Assembly (NCBI GenBank): GCA_946886065.1
Contig: CAMPHU010000087.1
Span: forward strand, 1-17,368
From: an uncultured Massilia sp.
GTDB lineage: Bacteria > Pseudomonadota > Gammaproteobacteria > Burkholderiales > Burkholderiaceae
DNA length: 17,368 nucleotides
Direction: 5' to 3'
The translations under genes were made by a program, and so were the position numbers. Below the pieces are notes generated by a model. The model was not told the DNA's origin, searched no databases, and was given only the letters and a program-made list of their open reading frames with translations. Below, piece after piece: positions 9,074 to 17,368 of this stretch. Each line of letters begins with the position of its first letter. Positions within the stretch are counted from its first letter, which is position 1.

Positions 9074-9359
9074 GTGTGTGTCTCCTCGAGGCCGGCAGCG
9101 GGGCGCCCGGTCTCTTGTTGTGATGTTGGTGCCGCGAGCATGTATTGTGCGCCCGCGAAGACGCGTTCTGCTGAATTGTTGCGTCCGGTTAGCGGGGAGT
9201 TATCGACTTTTGGTTGTTTTACAACGGGCCAATTCCGCACCGCATCCGAACCTGCCGGCGCGCAAAAAGTGCGCTTCTTCGCTGAGGAAATAATACGGGC
9301 GTTCTATTATTTGGGGTATAGTTGTCGGGATAGTTCAACCGAAAAGGAGAAGAAGAGAC
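9074..9359. promoter_or_regulatory. Divergent promoter region between membrane-protein pair and hydratase/dehydrogenase
   Basis: This 286-bp gap is AT-richer than its neighbours. It holds a small dyad GTTGT-ttt-ACAAC at 9213-9225 and a 25-bp dyad at 9288-9312, with a TATAGT hexamer (possible -10) at 9317-9322. It also has an AAGGAGA ribosome site at 9344-9350 for the plus-strand gene. No good -35 partner is clear. Confidence 0.5.
9288..9312. promoter_or_regulatory. Candidate operator upstream of the hydratase/dehydrogenase gene
   Basis: Perfect 8-bp arms AAATAATA (9288-9295) and TATTATTT (9305-9312) flank CGGGCGTTC. The dyad ends 4 bp before a TATAGT hexamer and 47 bp before the ATG. This is the position of a repressor site covering the promoter. 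Confidence 0.4.
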
Positions 9360-11450
9360 ATGAGTGCCGACTACCAGGTGCATGGCGACGTCGCCGTCAT
9401 TACGCTGAACAATCCGCCGGTCAACGGACTTGGCCTGGCCACGCGCAGCGCCGCGGCCGAAGGCGTGCGCCGCGCCGAGGCCGACGAAGCCGTGAAGGCG
9501 ATCGTGATCACGGGCGCCGGCAAGGCGTTCTCGGGCGGCGCGGACATTCGCGAATTCAACTCCCCGAAAGCGCTCACCGAACCGACCCTGCATTCCCTGA
9601 TCCGCGTGGTCGAGAATGCCTCCAAGCCGGTGGTCGCGGCCATCCACAGCGTCTGCATGGGCGGCGGCCTGGAACTGGCCCTCGGCTGCAACTACCGCGT
9701 GGCCCTGCCGGGCGCGCAGATCGCGCTGCCGGAAGTCAAGCTGGGCCTGCTGCCCGGCGCCGGCGGCACCCAGCGCCTGCCGCGCCTGCTGGGCCTGGAG
9801 ATGGCCCTGAACATGGTCGTGTCGGGCACCCCGGTGCCTTCCGAAAAGCTGGCGGACACCGCGCTGTTCGACGAAGTCTTCCCGGCCGGTACCGGCTTGC
9901 TGGAAGCGGCGGTCGGCTTCGCGCGCAAGGTGGCCGATGTCCGGCCGCTGCCAAAGGTGCGCGACCGCAAGGTCGATTATCCGAATCATGAGGCTTTCCT
10001 GCAGTTCTCGCGCAACACCGTCAAGGCGATGGCCGGTCCCTTCCCGGCGCCGCTCGAGTGCGTCGAGGCCGTGGCCGCGTCCGTGACCAGCAAGGATTTC
10101 GAGGAAGGCCTGAAATTCGAGCGCGAACGCTTCCTGCACCTGACCCAGACGCCGGAATCGAAGGCGCTGCGCCATTCCTTCTTCGCCGAGCGCGCCGTGG
10201 GCAAGATCCCGGACGTGCCGTCCGATACGCCGGTGCGCAGCATCGCCAGGGCGGCCGTCGTGGGCGCGGGCACCATGGGCGGCGGCATCGCCATGAATTT
10301 CGCCAACGCCGGCATTCCGGTCACCCTCCTCGAAACGAAGCAGGAAGCGCTCGACGGGGGTCTGGCGACCATCCGCAAGAATTACGAAAGCAGCGTCAAG
10401 AAGGGCAAGCTGACGGCCGACAAGCTGGAACAGCGCATGGCCCTGATCGGCGCGACGCTGGACTACGAAGACATCGGCCAGGCCGACATCGTGATCGAAG
10501 CGGTGTTCGAGGACATGGGCGTGAAGGAGGCCGTGTTCCGCGAGCTGGACCGGGTGATGAAACCGGGCGCGATCCTGGCGTCGAATACCTCGACCCTGGA
10601 CCTGGACCGCATCGCCGGCTTCACCAGGCGTCCGCAGGACGTGATCGGCCTGCATTTCTTCAGCCCGGCGAATGTCATGAAGCTGCTGGAGATCGTACGC
10701 GGCAAGGAAACCGGCAAGGACGTGCTGGCGACCAGCATGGCGCTGGCCAAGAAGATCAGGAAGACCGGCGTGGTATCGGGCGTGTGCGACGGCTTCATCG
10801 GCAACCGCATGCTGGAGCAATACCTGCGCCAGGCCTACTTCATGCTGGACGAGGGCGCGCTGCCGGAGCAGGTCGACCAGGCGATCGAGGCATTCGGCTT
10901 CGCCATGGGACCGTTCCGCATGAGCGACCTGGCCGGCAACGACGTCGGCTGGTACATCCGCAAGCGCCGCGCCGTCGAGTCGCCGGAGATCGCGTACTCG
11001 AAGACGGCCGACCTGCTGTGCGAGCAGGGCCGCTTCGGCCAGAAGACCGGCGCCGGCTGGTACGACTACAAGCCGGGCGACCGCAAGGCCTATCCGTCGG
11101 CCGCGGTGAACGATATGATCGTGCGCCATTCGGCGGACATCGGCGTGGCGCGGCGCACCATCTCCAGCCAGGAAATCGTCGAGCGGCTGGTGTATGCGCT
11201 GGCAAACGAAGGGGCGAAGATCCTCGAGGAGGGCATCGCGCTGCGCGCATCGGATATCGACATGGTGTACCTGACCGGGTATGGCTTCCCGCTGCACCGC
11301 GGCGGGCCGATGTTCCACGCGGATAGCGTGGGACTGCCGAATGTGCTGATGGCCATGGAGAAGTATGCGCGCGGGCGGCATGGGGAGGCGTGGAAGCCGG
11401 CGCCGCTGATGGTGAAGCTGGCGGCGGAGGGGAAGGGATTCAATAGCTGA
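9360..11450 (+). CDS. Bifunctional enoyl-CoA hydratase / 3-hydroxyacyl-CoA dehydrogenase (FadB/FadJ type)
   Basis: This 696-residue multifunctional enzyme hydrates trans-2-enoyl-CoA and oxidises the resulting 3-hydroxyacyl-CoA with NAD. Residues 1-190 are a crotonase domain, with the oxyanion-hole GGG at 101-103 and the two catalytic glutamates E105 and E125 at the FadB spacing of 20. Residues about 296-480 are the NAD-binding domain, with GAGTMGGG from residue 302 and the dyad H432/E444 in [14 protein letters not shown]-terminal 3HCDH domains follow ([22 protein letters not shown], then a second degenerate repeat ending in [12 protein letters not shown]). The start has AAGGAGA upstream. No thiolase partner is adjacent; one is encoded 2.2 kb away. 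It probably serves fatty or related acid beta-oxidation. Confidence 0.95.
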   Translation: MSADYQVHGDVAVITLNNPPVNGLGLATRSAAAEGVRRAEADEAVKAIVITGAGKAFSGGADIREFNSPKALTEPTLHSLIRVVENASKPVVAAIHSVCMGGGLELALGCNYRVALPGAQIALPEVKLGLLPGAGGTQRLPRLLGLEMALNMVVSGTPVPSEKLADTALFDEVFPAGTGLLEAAVGFARKVADVRPLPKVRDRKVDYPNHEAFLQFSRNTVKAMAGPFPAPLECVEAVAASVTSKDFEEGLKFERERFLHLTQTPESKALRHSFFAERAVGKIPDVPSDTPVRSIARAAVVGAGTMGGGIAMNFANAGIPVTLLETKQEALDGGLATIRKNYESSVKKGKLTADKLEQRMALIGATLDYEDIGQADIVIEAVFEDMGVKEAVFRELDRVMKPGAILASNTSTLDLDRIAGFTRRPQDVIGLHFFSPANVMKLLEIVRGKETGKDVLATSMALAKKIRKTGVVSGVCDGFIGNRMLEQYLRQAYFMLDEGALPEQVDQAIEAFGFAMGPFRMSDLAGNDVGWYIRKRRAVESPEIAYSKTADLLCEQGRFGQKTGAGWYDYKPGDRKAYPSAAVNDMIVRHSADIGVARRTISSQEIVERLVYALANEGAKILEEGIALRASDIDMVYLTGYGFPLHRGGPMFHADSVGLPNVLMAMEKYARGRHGEAWKPAPLMVKLAAEGKGFNS

Positions 11451-11474
11451 CGCTGGCGGTATGCGATGCACTTC

Positions 11475-11523
11475 GGTCCCGGCCTTCGCCGGGAGCCGAC
11501 GACCTCCGGCGAAGGCCGGAACC
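11475..11523. repeat. REP-like palindrome pair
   Basis: An 18-bp inverted repeat has arms at 11475-11492 and 11506-11523 with one mismatch. Each arm contains its own mini-hairpin, CCGGC-CTTC-GCCGG or its complement. This two-hairpin layout in a convergent intergenic gap is typical of REP/BIME elements. Whether it recurs in the genome cannot be seen from the window. Confidence 0.55.
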
Positions 11524-11546
11524 TGAGTCCCTGAACCCGCCAGGAC

Positions 11547-11577
11547 AAAAAAATGCCGCTGTCCCCAGCGGCATTTT
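11547..11577. terminator. Bidirectional intrinsic terminator
   Basis: The stem pairs 11550-11560 with 11567-11577 (core ATGCCGCT / AGCGGCAT, 6-nt loop GTCCCC). The A7 run at 11547-11553 gives a T7 tract on the minus strand, downstream of the MFS gene. The T4 at 11574-11577 serves the plus strand, downstream of the hydratase/dehydrogenase. It lies between the two convergent genes. Confidence 0.85.
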
Positions 11578-11596
11578 CGGTTAACCGATCCGCGGA

Positions 11597-13297
11597 TCAG
11601 TCATGCGCGTAGATATCGTTGTCCTTGGTCTCGCGGATGAACAGGGCCCCGACCACCACGGTGATCAGCGCGATGATGATCGGATACCACAGCCCGTAGT
11701 AGATGTCGCCCTTGAAGGCCACCAGTGCGAAGGTGGTGGTCGGCAGCAGGCCGCCGAACCAGCCGTTGCCGATGTGATAGGGCAGCGACATCGAGGTGTA
11801 GCGGATGCGGGTCGGGAACATTTCCACCAGCATGGCCGCGATCGGGCCGTACACCATGGTGACGTAGATCACCAGGATGAACAGCAGCAGCACCAGCATC
11901 GGCTTGTTCACCGCGGCCGGGTCGGCCTTCTCCGGATAGCCGGCCGCCTTCAGGGCGCCCGTCACTTCCTTCTTCAGGACCGTCTCGCGCTCCTTGCTGG
12001 CGGCGTCGAAGTTCAGGTTGTCCGGAGTCATGACCGCGTTAAACGACTGGAACACGGTGTCGCCCACCTTGACCGAAGCGACGGTGCCGGCCGGCGCATC
12101 CTGGCGGGTGTAGCTCACCGAGGCCGCGGTCAGCATGCGGGTGGCGATGTCGCAGGAGGACGGGAACTTCTTGGTGCCGGTGGCGTCGACCTGGAAGCTG
12201 CAGGTGTCCGGATCGGCCACGACCACGACCGGCGAGGTCTGGATCGCGCGCTCCAGCGCCGGGTTGCCGTAGTGGGTGATGGCCTTGAAGATCGGGAAGT
12301 AGGTCAGCGCCGCGATCAGGCAGCCGCCCAGGATGATCTTCTTGCGGCCGATCTTGTCCGACAGCGAGCCGAAGAAGATGAAGAACGGGGTCGCCAGGGC
12401 CAGCGAGATCGCGATCAGGATGTTGGCGGTCGGCTCATCGATCTTCAGGGTCTTGGTCAGGAAGAACAGGGCGTAGAACTGGCCGGTGTACCACACCACC
12501 GCCTGGCCCATGGTCAGGCCGATCAGGGCCAGCAGGGCGATCTTGCCGTTTTTCCAGTTCAGGAAGGCTTCCGACAGCGGCGCCTTCGAGGTCTTGCCTT
12601 CGGCCTTCATCTTGGCGAAGGCCGGCGATTCGGACATCGACAGCCGGATCCACACCGAGATGCCGAGCAGCACCACGGAGATCAGGAAGGGAATGCGCCA
12701 GCCCCAGGCCTGGAATTCCTCTTCGCCCATCGCGGTGCGGGTTCCCAGGATCACGAGCAGCGACAGGAACAGGCCGACGGTGGCCGTGGTCTGGATGAAG
12801 GAAGTGAACAGGCCGCGCTTGCCGTGCGGCGCGTGCTCGGCCACGTAGGTGGCGGCGCCGCCGTACTCGCCGCCCAGGGCCAGGCCCTGGAGGATGCGCA
12901 GGGTGACCAGGATGATCGGGGCCGCGATGCCGATTTGCGCGTGGCTCGGCAGCAGGCCGACCAGGAAGGTCGAGGCGCCCATGATCAGGATCGTCACCAG
13001 GAAGGTGTACTTGCGGCCGATCATGTCGCCCAGGCGGCCGAACACCAGCGCGCCGAACGGGCGCACGATGAAGCCGGCGGCGAAGGCCAGGAGCGCGAAA
13101 ATGAAGGTGGTGGTCGGGTCGCCGATGAAGAACTGCTTGGCGATGATGGAAGCGAGCGAGCCGTAGAGATAGAAATCGTACCATTCAAAAACGGTACCCA
13201 GGGAAGATGCGATGATGACCTTGCGTTCTTCCTTGGTCAGTCCGGCGGAGGATGGTGCAGCCTTTCCTCCGGCGGTCATGCCGGGTGTGATAGCCAT
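11597..13297 (-). CDS. MFS transporter, MHS (metabolite:H+ symporter) family, with periplasmic insertion
   Basis: This is a 566-residue, 12-TM proton-coupled uptake transporter for an organic acid or similar metabolite; the substrate is unknown. MHS hallmarks are FEWYDFYLYG near residue 38, GRLGDMIGRKYTF in the TM2-TM3 loop, RILQGLALGGEYGGAATYVAEHAP in TM4-TM5, and a second SDKIGRKK after TM8. The normal scaffold is interrupted between TM9 and TM10 by a loop of about 120 residues (345-464). By topology this loop is periplasmic, and it contains two cysteines (C366, C382) that could form a disulfide. GGAGA precedes the ATG. It diverges from the thiolase operon, which suggests it imports a substrate for that pathway. 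Confidence 0.9.
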   Translation of the reverse strand: MAITPGMTAGGKAAPSSAGLTKEERKVIIASSLGTVFEWYDFYLYGSLASIIAKQFFIGDPTTTFIFALLAFAAGFIVRPFGALVFGRLGDMIGRKYTFLVTILIMGASTFLVGLLPSHAQIGIAAPIILVTLRILQGLALGGEYGGAATYVAEHAPHGKRGLFTSFIQTTATVGLFLSLLVILGTRTAMGEEEFQAWGWRIPFLISVVLLGISVWIRLSMSESPAFAKMKAEGKTSKAPLSEAFLNWKNGKIALLALIGLTMGQAVVWYTGQFYALFFLTKTLKIDEPTANILIAISLALATPFFIFFGSLSDKIGRKKIILGGCLIAALTYFPIFKAITHYGNPALERAIQTSPVVVVADPDTCSFQVDATGTKKFPSSCDIATRMLTAASVSYTRQDAPAGTVASVKVGDTVFQSFNAVMTPDNLNFDAASKERETVLKKEVTGALKAAGYPEKADPAAVNKPMLVLLLFILVIYVTMVYGPIAAMLVEMFPTRIRYTSMSLPYHIGNGWFGGLLPTTTFALVAFKGDIYYGLWYPIIIALITVVVGALFIRETKDNDIYAHD

Positions 13298-13558
13298 GTG
13301 TGTCTCCGTATAGTAGTTGTGATACCGGATGGTGAAGCACTTGCTGACGGTGGCTGATTCGACTTGCCAATTCGAATTGCTACTTTCTTATCAGCTGGGA
13401 CCGAGTGTGTTCCGCAAACCTTACACGATTCTTGCGGCAAGCTTACGCGGAGCTTACAAGCGCATGCCCGTGCGGGCTGCGGCTGTGTCGGACGGTGCGC
13501 TGCTACCCCGTCGGTCCGCATCCGACAGCCTCATCCGTTGACTTGAGGTTTTCATTAC

Positions 13559-13570
13559 GAACGACCGTTC
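13559..13570. promoter_or_regulatory. Candidate TetR-type operator upstream of the thiolase operon
   Basis: GAACG-AC-CGTTC is a perfect 12-bp dyad with 2-bp centre in an AT-rich promoter-like setting, about 62 bp before the thiolase ATG. The CG-flanked short dyad resembles sites bound by TetR-family acyl-CoA sensors, but no regulator gene lies in the window to support this. Confidence 0.4.
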
Positions 13571-13591
13571 TTATATGCTATGCTCGCCCGG

Positions 13592-13615
13592 TCCAACACG
13601 AACTCCAACACGAAC
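13592..13615 (+). repeat. 12-bp tandem duplication in the thiolase leader
   Basis: TCCAACACGAAC occurs twice back to back (13592-13603, 13604-13615), ending 3 bp before the AGGAGA ribosome site of the thiolase gene. It is probably a recent slippage duplication; any effect on translation is unknown. Confidence 0.85.
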
Positions 13616-13631
13616 AACAGGAGACAGCTGC

Positions 13632-14810
<1,179 letters not shown>

Positions 14811-14829
14811 ACCTTATTCTGGAGAAGCA

Positions 14830-15132
14830 ATGATCAAGCATATCGTGATGTGGAAGCTCAAGGAGCAGGCCGAAGGCGCGGACCGCGCCGCCAATGCGCG
14901 CGAGATGAAGCGCCGGCTCGACGAGTGCGCCCACATCGTCCCCGGCATCCTCGCCTTCGAGGTCGTGCTCGCCCAGCCCGGGCTGGAAGCGACCTACGAC
15001 GTGGTGCTGTACTCGGAATTCGAGGACAAGGCGGCGCTGGACGCCTACGCCAGCCACCCGACTCACAAGGCCCTGGTGCCTTTCATCGGCGCGATCCGCG
15101 AGGCGCGCCAGTGCATGGATTACGAAGTCTGA
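14830..15132 (+). CDS. Dabb (dimeric alpha-beta barrel, stress-responsive) family protein
   Basis: This 100-residue protein starts MIKHIVMWKLK and contains the SEFEDKAALDAY and HPTHKAL segments that mark the Dabb fold, a small ferredoxin-like dimeric barrel. Family members range from polyketide cyclases to proteins of unknown role, so no reaction can be assigned. GGAGAAG precedes the ATG by a short spacer. It is packed between the thiolase (19 bp) and an SDR (17 bp), which implies a role in the same pathway, perhaps handling an intermediate or product; that is inference from position only. Confidence 0.88.
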   Translation: MIKHIVMWKLKEQAEGADRAANAREMKRRLDECAHIVPGILAFEVVLAQPGLEATYDVVLYSEFEDKAALDAYASHPTHKALVPFIGAIREARQCMDYEV

Positions 15133-15149
15133 TTGAACACGGAGACCGC

Positions 15150-15932
15150 ATGCGCACCACCCACGAACTGTTTTCCCTGAAGGGCAAGACCGCCATCGTC
15201 ACCGGCGGCTCGCGCGGACTCGGCCTGCAGATGGCCGAAGCGCTCGGCGAGCAGGGCGCCCGCCTCTTGATTTCCTCGCGCAAGCAGGGCGAGCTCGACG
15301 AAGCCGTGGCGCAGCTGCAGGCGCGCGGCATCGAGGCTTCCAGCATCGCCGTCGACCTGTCGGACGAAGCCCAGGCCCACGCCTTCGTGGACGAGGCGCT
15401 GCGCCGCCTGGGACAGGTCGACATCCTGGTCAACAATGCCGGGGCCAGCTGGGGCGCGCCGGCCGAGGACTATCCGCTCGAAGCCTGGGACAAGGTGATG
15501 AACCTGAACGTGCGCGCCATGTTCCTGGTCTCGCAGCGGGTCGGCAAGCTGTCCATGATCCCGCGCCGCTACGGCCGGATCGTCAACATCTCGTCGATTG
15601 CGGGCCTGGCCGGCAACCCGCCGGGCACCATGCAGACCCTCGCGTACAACACGTCCAAGGGCGCGGTGGTAAATTTCACCCGTACCCTCGCGGGCGAGTG
15701 GGGACGCTACGGCATCACGGTCAATTCGATCGCGCCGGGCTTCTTCCCGTCCAGGATGACCAAGGGGGTGCTGGCGACCATCGGCGGGGACACCCTGGCC
15801 AAGGATGCGCCGCTGAACCGCCTTGGCGACGACGAGGACCTGAAGGGCGCGGTGGTGCTGTTCGCTTCCGACGCCGGCAAGCATATTACCGGGCAGACGC
15901 TGGCCGTCGATGGAGGCGTGTCGGCTGTCTGA
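15150..15932 (+). CDS. SDR family oxidoreductase (3-ketoacyl reductase / gluconate 5-dehydrogenase-like)
   Basis: This is a 260-residue classical short-chain dehydrogenase/reductase. The cofactor motif is TGGSRGLG at residues 18-25, followed by SSRK at the second strand, where the Arg suggests NADP(H) preference. NNAG is at 95-98, the catalytic Ser is at 148/149, and Y166-x3-K170 is present. The C-terminal TGQTLAVDGG is typical of FabG-like members. The Ser-Tyr gap is longer than the classical 13 because of a NPPGTMQTL insertion. GGAGA precedes the ATG. It is the third gene of the thiolase operon and probably reduces or oxidises a hydroxy/keto acyl intermediate; the substrate is not determinable. 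Confidence 0.92.
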   Translation: MRTTHELFSLKGKTAIVTGGSRGLGLQMAEALGEQGARLLISSRKQGELDEAVAQLQARGIEASSIAVDLSDEAQAHAFVDEALRRLGQVDILVNNAGASWGAPAEDYPLEAWDKVMNLNVRAMFLVSQRVGKLSMIPRRYGRIVNISSIAGLAGNPPGTMQTLAYNTSKGAVVNFTRTLAGEWGRYGITVNSIAPGFFPSRMTKGVLATIGGDTLAKDAPLNRLGDDEDLKGAVVLFASDAGKHITGQTLAVDGGVSAV

Positions 15933-15966
15933 CCCGCGCTCGGAGTGCATCCGTGGGGAGAGGACG

Positions 15967-16875
15967 ATGAAGGAGTTTCGCGGCAAGGTGGCCGTCATCA
16001 CGGGCGCGGCCAGCGGCCTGGGGCGTGAATTCGCCAACGTGGCGGCCGGGCTGGGCATGAAGCTGGTGCTGGCCGACGTCCAGGCCAAGGCGCTCGGGCA
16101 GGCGGCCGACGAGCTGCTGCATGGCGGCGCCGAGGTGCTGGCCATGGTCTGCGACGTACGCAAGGGCGCCCACGTGCAGGAACTGGCCGACTCGGCGATC
16201 GCGCGCTTCGGCGCCGTGCACCTGGTGTTCAACAATGCCGGCGTCGGCTCCGGCGGCCTGATCTGGGAGAACTCGGAACAGGACTGGGAATGGGTGCTGG
16301 GCGTGAACCTGTGGGGCGTGATCCACGGCGTGCGCGTGTTCACCCGCGTGATGCTCGAATGCGCCGAGAAGCACCCGGGCTTCGAAGGCCACATCGTGAA
16401 TACGGCGTCGATGGCCGGGCTGCTCGCCGCGCCGGCACTGGGCGTCTACAACGTCTCCAAGCATGCCGTGGTCGCGCTGTCCGAAACGCTCTACCACGAC
16501 CTGCAGCTGGTCGGGGCGCCGATCGGCACCTCGGTCCTGTGTCCCTATTTTGTTCCGACCGCGATCGCGCATTCGCACCGTCACCGGCCGGACGAACTGC
16601 ACAGCCAGGAGGGCGTCACCGCCAGCCAGATGGCGGCGCAGGCGCTGACCGAGAAGGCGGTGGGATCGGGCAAGGTGTCGGCCGCCGACGTGGCGCGCCT
16701 TACCTTCGACGGCATCCGCGAGGGGCGCTTCTATCTCTATTCGCATCCGCAGGCGCTGGGCGCGGTGGCCGAGCGCTTCGAGGCCATCGTGCATGCCCGG
16801 CCGCCGGCCGATCCGTATGCGGCGTCGCCGCAGATCCTGGACATGCTCAAGGCGGGCGTGCGCCGGCGGAACTAG
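15967..16875 (+). CDS. SDR family oxidoreductase
   Basis: This is a 302-residue classical SDR with TGAASGLG (12-19), the DV acidic pair after the second strand (favouring NAD), NNAG (89-92), Ser148, Tyr161 and Lys165 at canonical spacing. A longer C-terminal region (HSHRHRPDEL to the end) replaces the FabG-type GG tail, as in SDRs acting on larger or less usual substrates. ATG 15967 is used because GGGGAGAGG precedes it and the Rossmann strand starts at residue 7; an in-frame ATG at 15910 lies inside the preceding gene. It is the last gene of the thiolase operon. Its TAG stop lies inside a small palindrome shared with the convergent GFA gene. Confidence 0.92.
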   Translation: MKEFRGKVAVITGAASGLGREFANVAAGLGMKLVLADVQAKALGQAADELLHGGAEVLAMVCDVRKGAHVQELADSAIARFGAVHLVFNNAGVGSGGLIWENSEQDWEWVLGVNLWGVIHGVRVFTRVMLECAEKHPGFEGHIVNTASMAGLLAAPALGVYNVSKHAVVALSETLYHDLQLVGAPIGTSVLCPYFVPTAIAHSHRHRPDELHSQEGVTASQMAAQALTEKAVGSGKVSAADVARLTFDGIREGRFYLYSHPQALGAVAERFEAIVHARPPADPYAASPQILDMLKAGVRRRN

Positions 16876-16886
16876 GGGCGCCTAGT
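16871..16886. repeat. Palindrome holding both stop codons of a convergent gene pair
   Basis: ACTAGG (16871-16876) and CCTAGT (16881-16886) flank GGCG. The plus-strand TAG (16873-16875) and the minus-strand TAG (read from 16884-16882) each fall in one arm. There is no T-run, so this is not a standard terminator. Confidence 0.6.
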
Positions 16887-17229
16887 GCGAGCGGCCGTCG
16901 TAATGGTGGACCGGGATGCTGTCCAGCTCCAGGTTCTCCAGGCAGCGCAGGTTGACCGCGGCCATTGCATTGCCTTTCGGGTCGCTGCCTTCGCCGTAGG
17001 GATGGATGCCGCAGGTCGGGCAGAAGCGGTGCTTGATCACGTGCTTGTTGAACATGTAGGTGCTGGCCGCATCTTCCGGCGTCAGCAGGCGCAGCCTGTC
17101 GCGCGCCACGAACCATAGCAGCGAGCCCTTGCGCGAGCAAATCGAGCAATTGCAGGCCAGGGCGCTGTCGATCTCGCCCTCGACTTCGAAAGCAACGGCG
17201 CCGCAGTGGCAGCTTCCTTGATAGTGCAT
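16882..17229 (-). CDS. GFA family protein (CENP-V/GFA zinc-binding domain)
   Basis: This 115-residue protein consists of a single GFA fold. Zinc ligands are seen as C7-H-C9, C26-x-C28-x2-C31 and C70-x2-C73-G. The family is named for glutathione-dependent formaldehyde-activating enzyme, but many members have no shown activity, so the substrate stays open. GGAGGAG precedes the ATG. It lies 24 bp after the stop of an alpha/beta hydrolase gene on the same strand and so is probably co-transcribed with it. Its 3' end is 6 bp from the convergent SDR stop. Confidence 0.93.
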   Translation of the reverse strand: MHYQGSCHCGAVAFEVEGEIDSALACNCSICSRKGSLLWFVARDRLRLLTPEDAASTYMFNKHVIKHRFCPTCGIHPYGEGSDPKGNAMAAVNLRCLENLELDSIPVHHYDGRSH

Positions 17230-17253
17230 GTGACTCCTCCTGTCAGGTGGGGC

Positions 17254-17368
17254 TTAGCGTGCCCATTGGAGCGCCTCGGCGTACCCGGCGCTGTCTGAAA
17301 TTGTATTGTGACCGGCGCCCTCGATGACGCGCAGGACGAGCCGCTCCTTCGCGAAACGCGCGGCCAGG
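17254..17368 (-). CDS. Alpha/beta hydrolase, C-terminal fragment (cut by window edge)
   Basis: The last 38 codons of a minus-strand gene are present, ending in TAA at 17254-17256. The translation contains RLVLRVIEGAGHNTIS followed by GYAEAL. The GAGHN segment, with the catalytic His after a beta strand, is the standard C-terminal signature of alpha/beta hydrolases. The nucleophile and acid lie outside the window, so substrate and length are unknown. It lies just upstream of the GFA gene, 24 bp away. Confidence 0.75.
   Translation of the reverse strand, partial: LAARFAKERLVLRVIEGAGHNTISDSAGYAEALQWAR

Larger units (their letters stand above)
13298..13631. promoter_or_regulatory. Divergent regulatory region between MFS transporter and thiolase operon
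   Basis: This 334-bp gap contains no credible gene. It holds a perfect 12-bp palindrome CAATTCGAATTG at 13368-13379, a 12-bp dyad at 13559-13570, TTGACT at 13538-13543 without a well-spaced -10, and a 12-bp tandem duplication at 13592-13615. An AGGAGA ribosome site lies at 13619-13624. Exact promoters cannot be fixed by eye. Confidence 0.5.

Noticed and set aside
9219..11471. A 750-codon open frame on the minus strand opposite the hydratase/dehydrogenase gene.
   Set aside because: It is exactly antisense to a gene with full catalytic motifs, is rich in His/Arg/Gly/Gln with no family motif, and arises from GC-rich third positions.
11603..13357. A 584-codon plus-strand open frame opposite the MFS transporter.
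   Set aside because: It mirrors a certain transporter gene, and its protein is an improbable run of D, E, G, Q, R and H with no membrane or enzyme motif.
15120..16394. Long minus-strand open frames opposite the SDR genes.
   Set aside because: Both SDRs carry intact cofactor and catalytic motifs on the plus strand; the antisense frame shows none.

Overview
This is a GC-rich chromosomal stretch whose gene content and codon use fit a betaproteobacterium of the Oxalobacteraceae, with Massilia or a close relative as the best guess. That assignment is inference from protein style, not from a marker gene. I see no rRNA, tRNA, CRISPR array, transposase, integrase or phage gene. The window looks like ordinary core and metabolic chromosome, and I found no convincing new defence or mobile system.

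Left block, minus strand (about 196-4979). The order of transcription is selO, msrB, yciB (septation protein A), bolA, then two tandem secreted parvulin-type peptidyl-prolyl isomerases. The block ends at a perfect-stem terminator at 196-221. The first four genes are tightly packed (17 bp gap, 13 bp gap, 4 bp ATGA overlap), so they are probably one transcript. The isomerases have roughly 105 bp leaders and may have their own promoter. The theme is redox and protein quality: SelO AMPylation, methionine sulfoxide repair, BolA, and periplasmic folding.

Middle block (5045-9073). An AlkK/DmdB-type acyl-CoA ligase diverges from selO across only 65 bp. It is followed by a DUF3616 protein with three regularly spaced EG motifs that hint at a beta-propeller. 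Two tandem paralogous small membrane proteins of unknown function lie convergent on the minus strand. The upstream one carries a QQS-repeat tail encoded by a 9-bp tandem repeat.

Right block (9360-16875). This is an acyl-CoA and beta-oxidation-like region: a FadB-type hydratase/3-hydroxyacyl-CoA dehydrogenase, a convergent MHS-family MFS transporter with a roughly 120-residue periplasmic insertion, and a four-gene plus-strand operon of thiolase, Dabb protein, SDR and SDR. The pieces suggest uptake, activation, hydration/oxidation and thiolysis of an acid substrate. No acyl-CoA dehydrogenase is present here. Imperfect or perfect dyads precede the ligase, the hydratase/dehydrogenase and the thiolase, and are candidate operators. 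A REP-like palindrome pair and a bidirectional terminator separate the convergent dehydrogenase and transporter genes.

Right edge, minus strand. A GFA-family zinc protein follows the C-terminal end of an alpha/beta hydrolase that is cut by the window edge.
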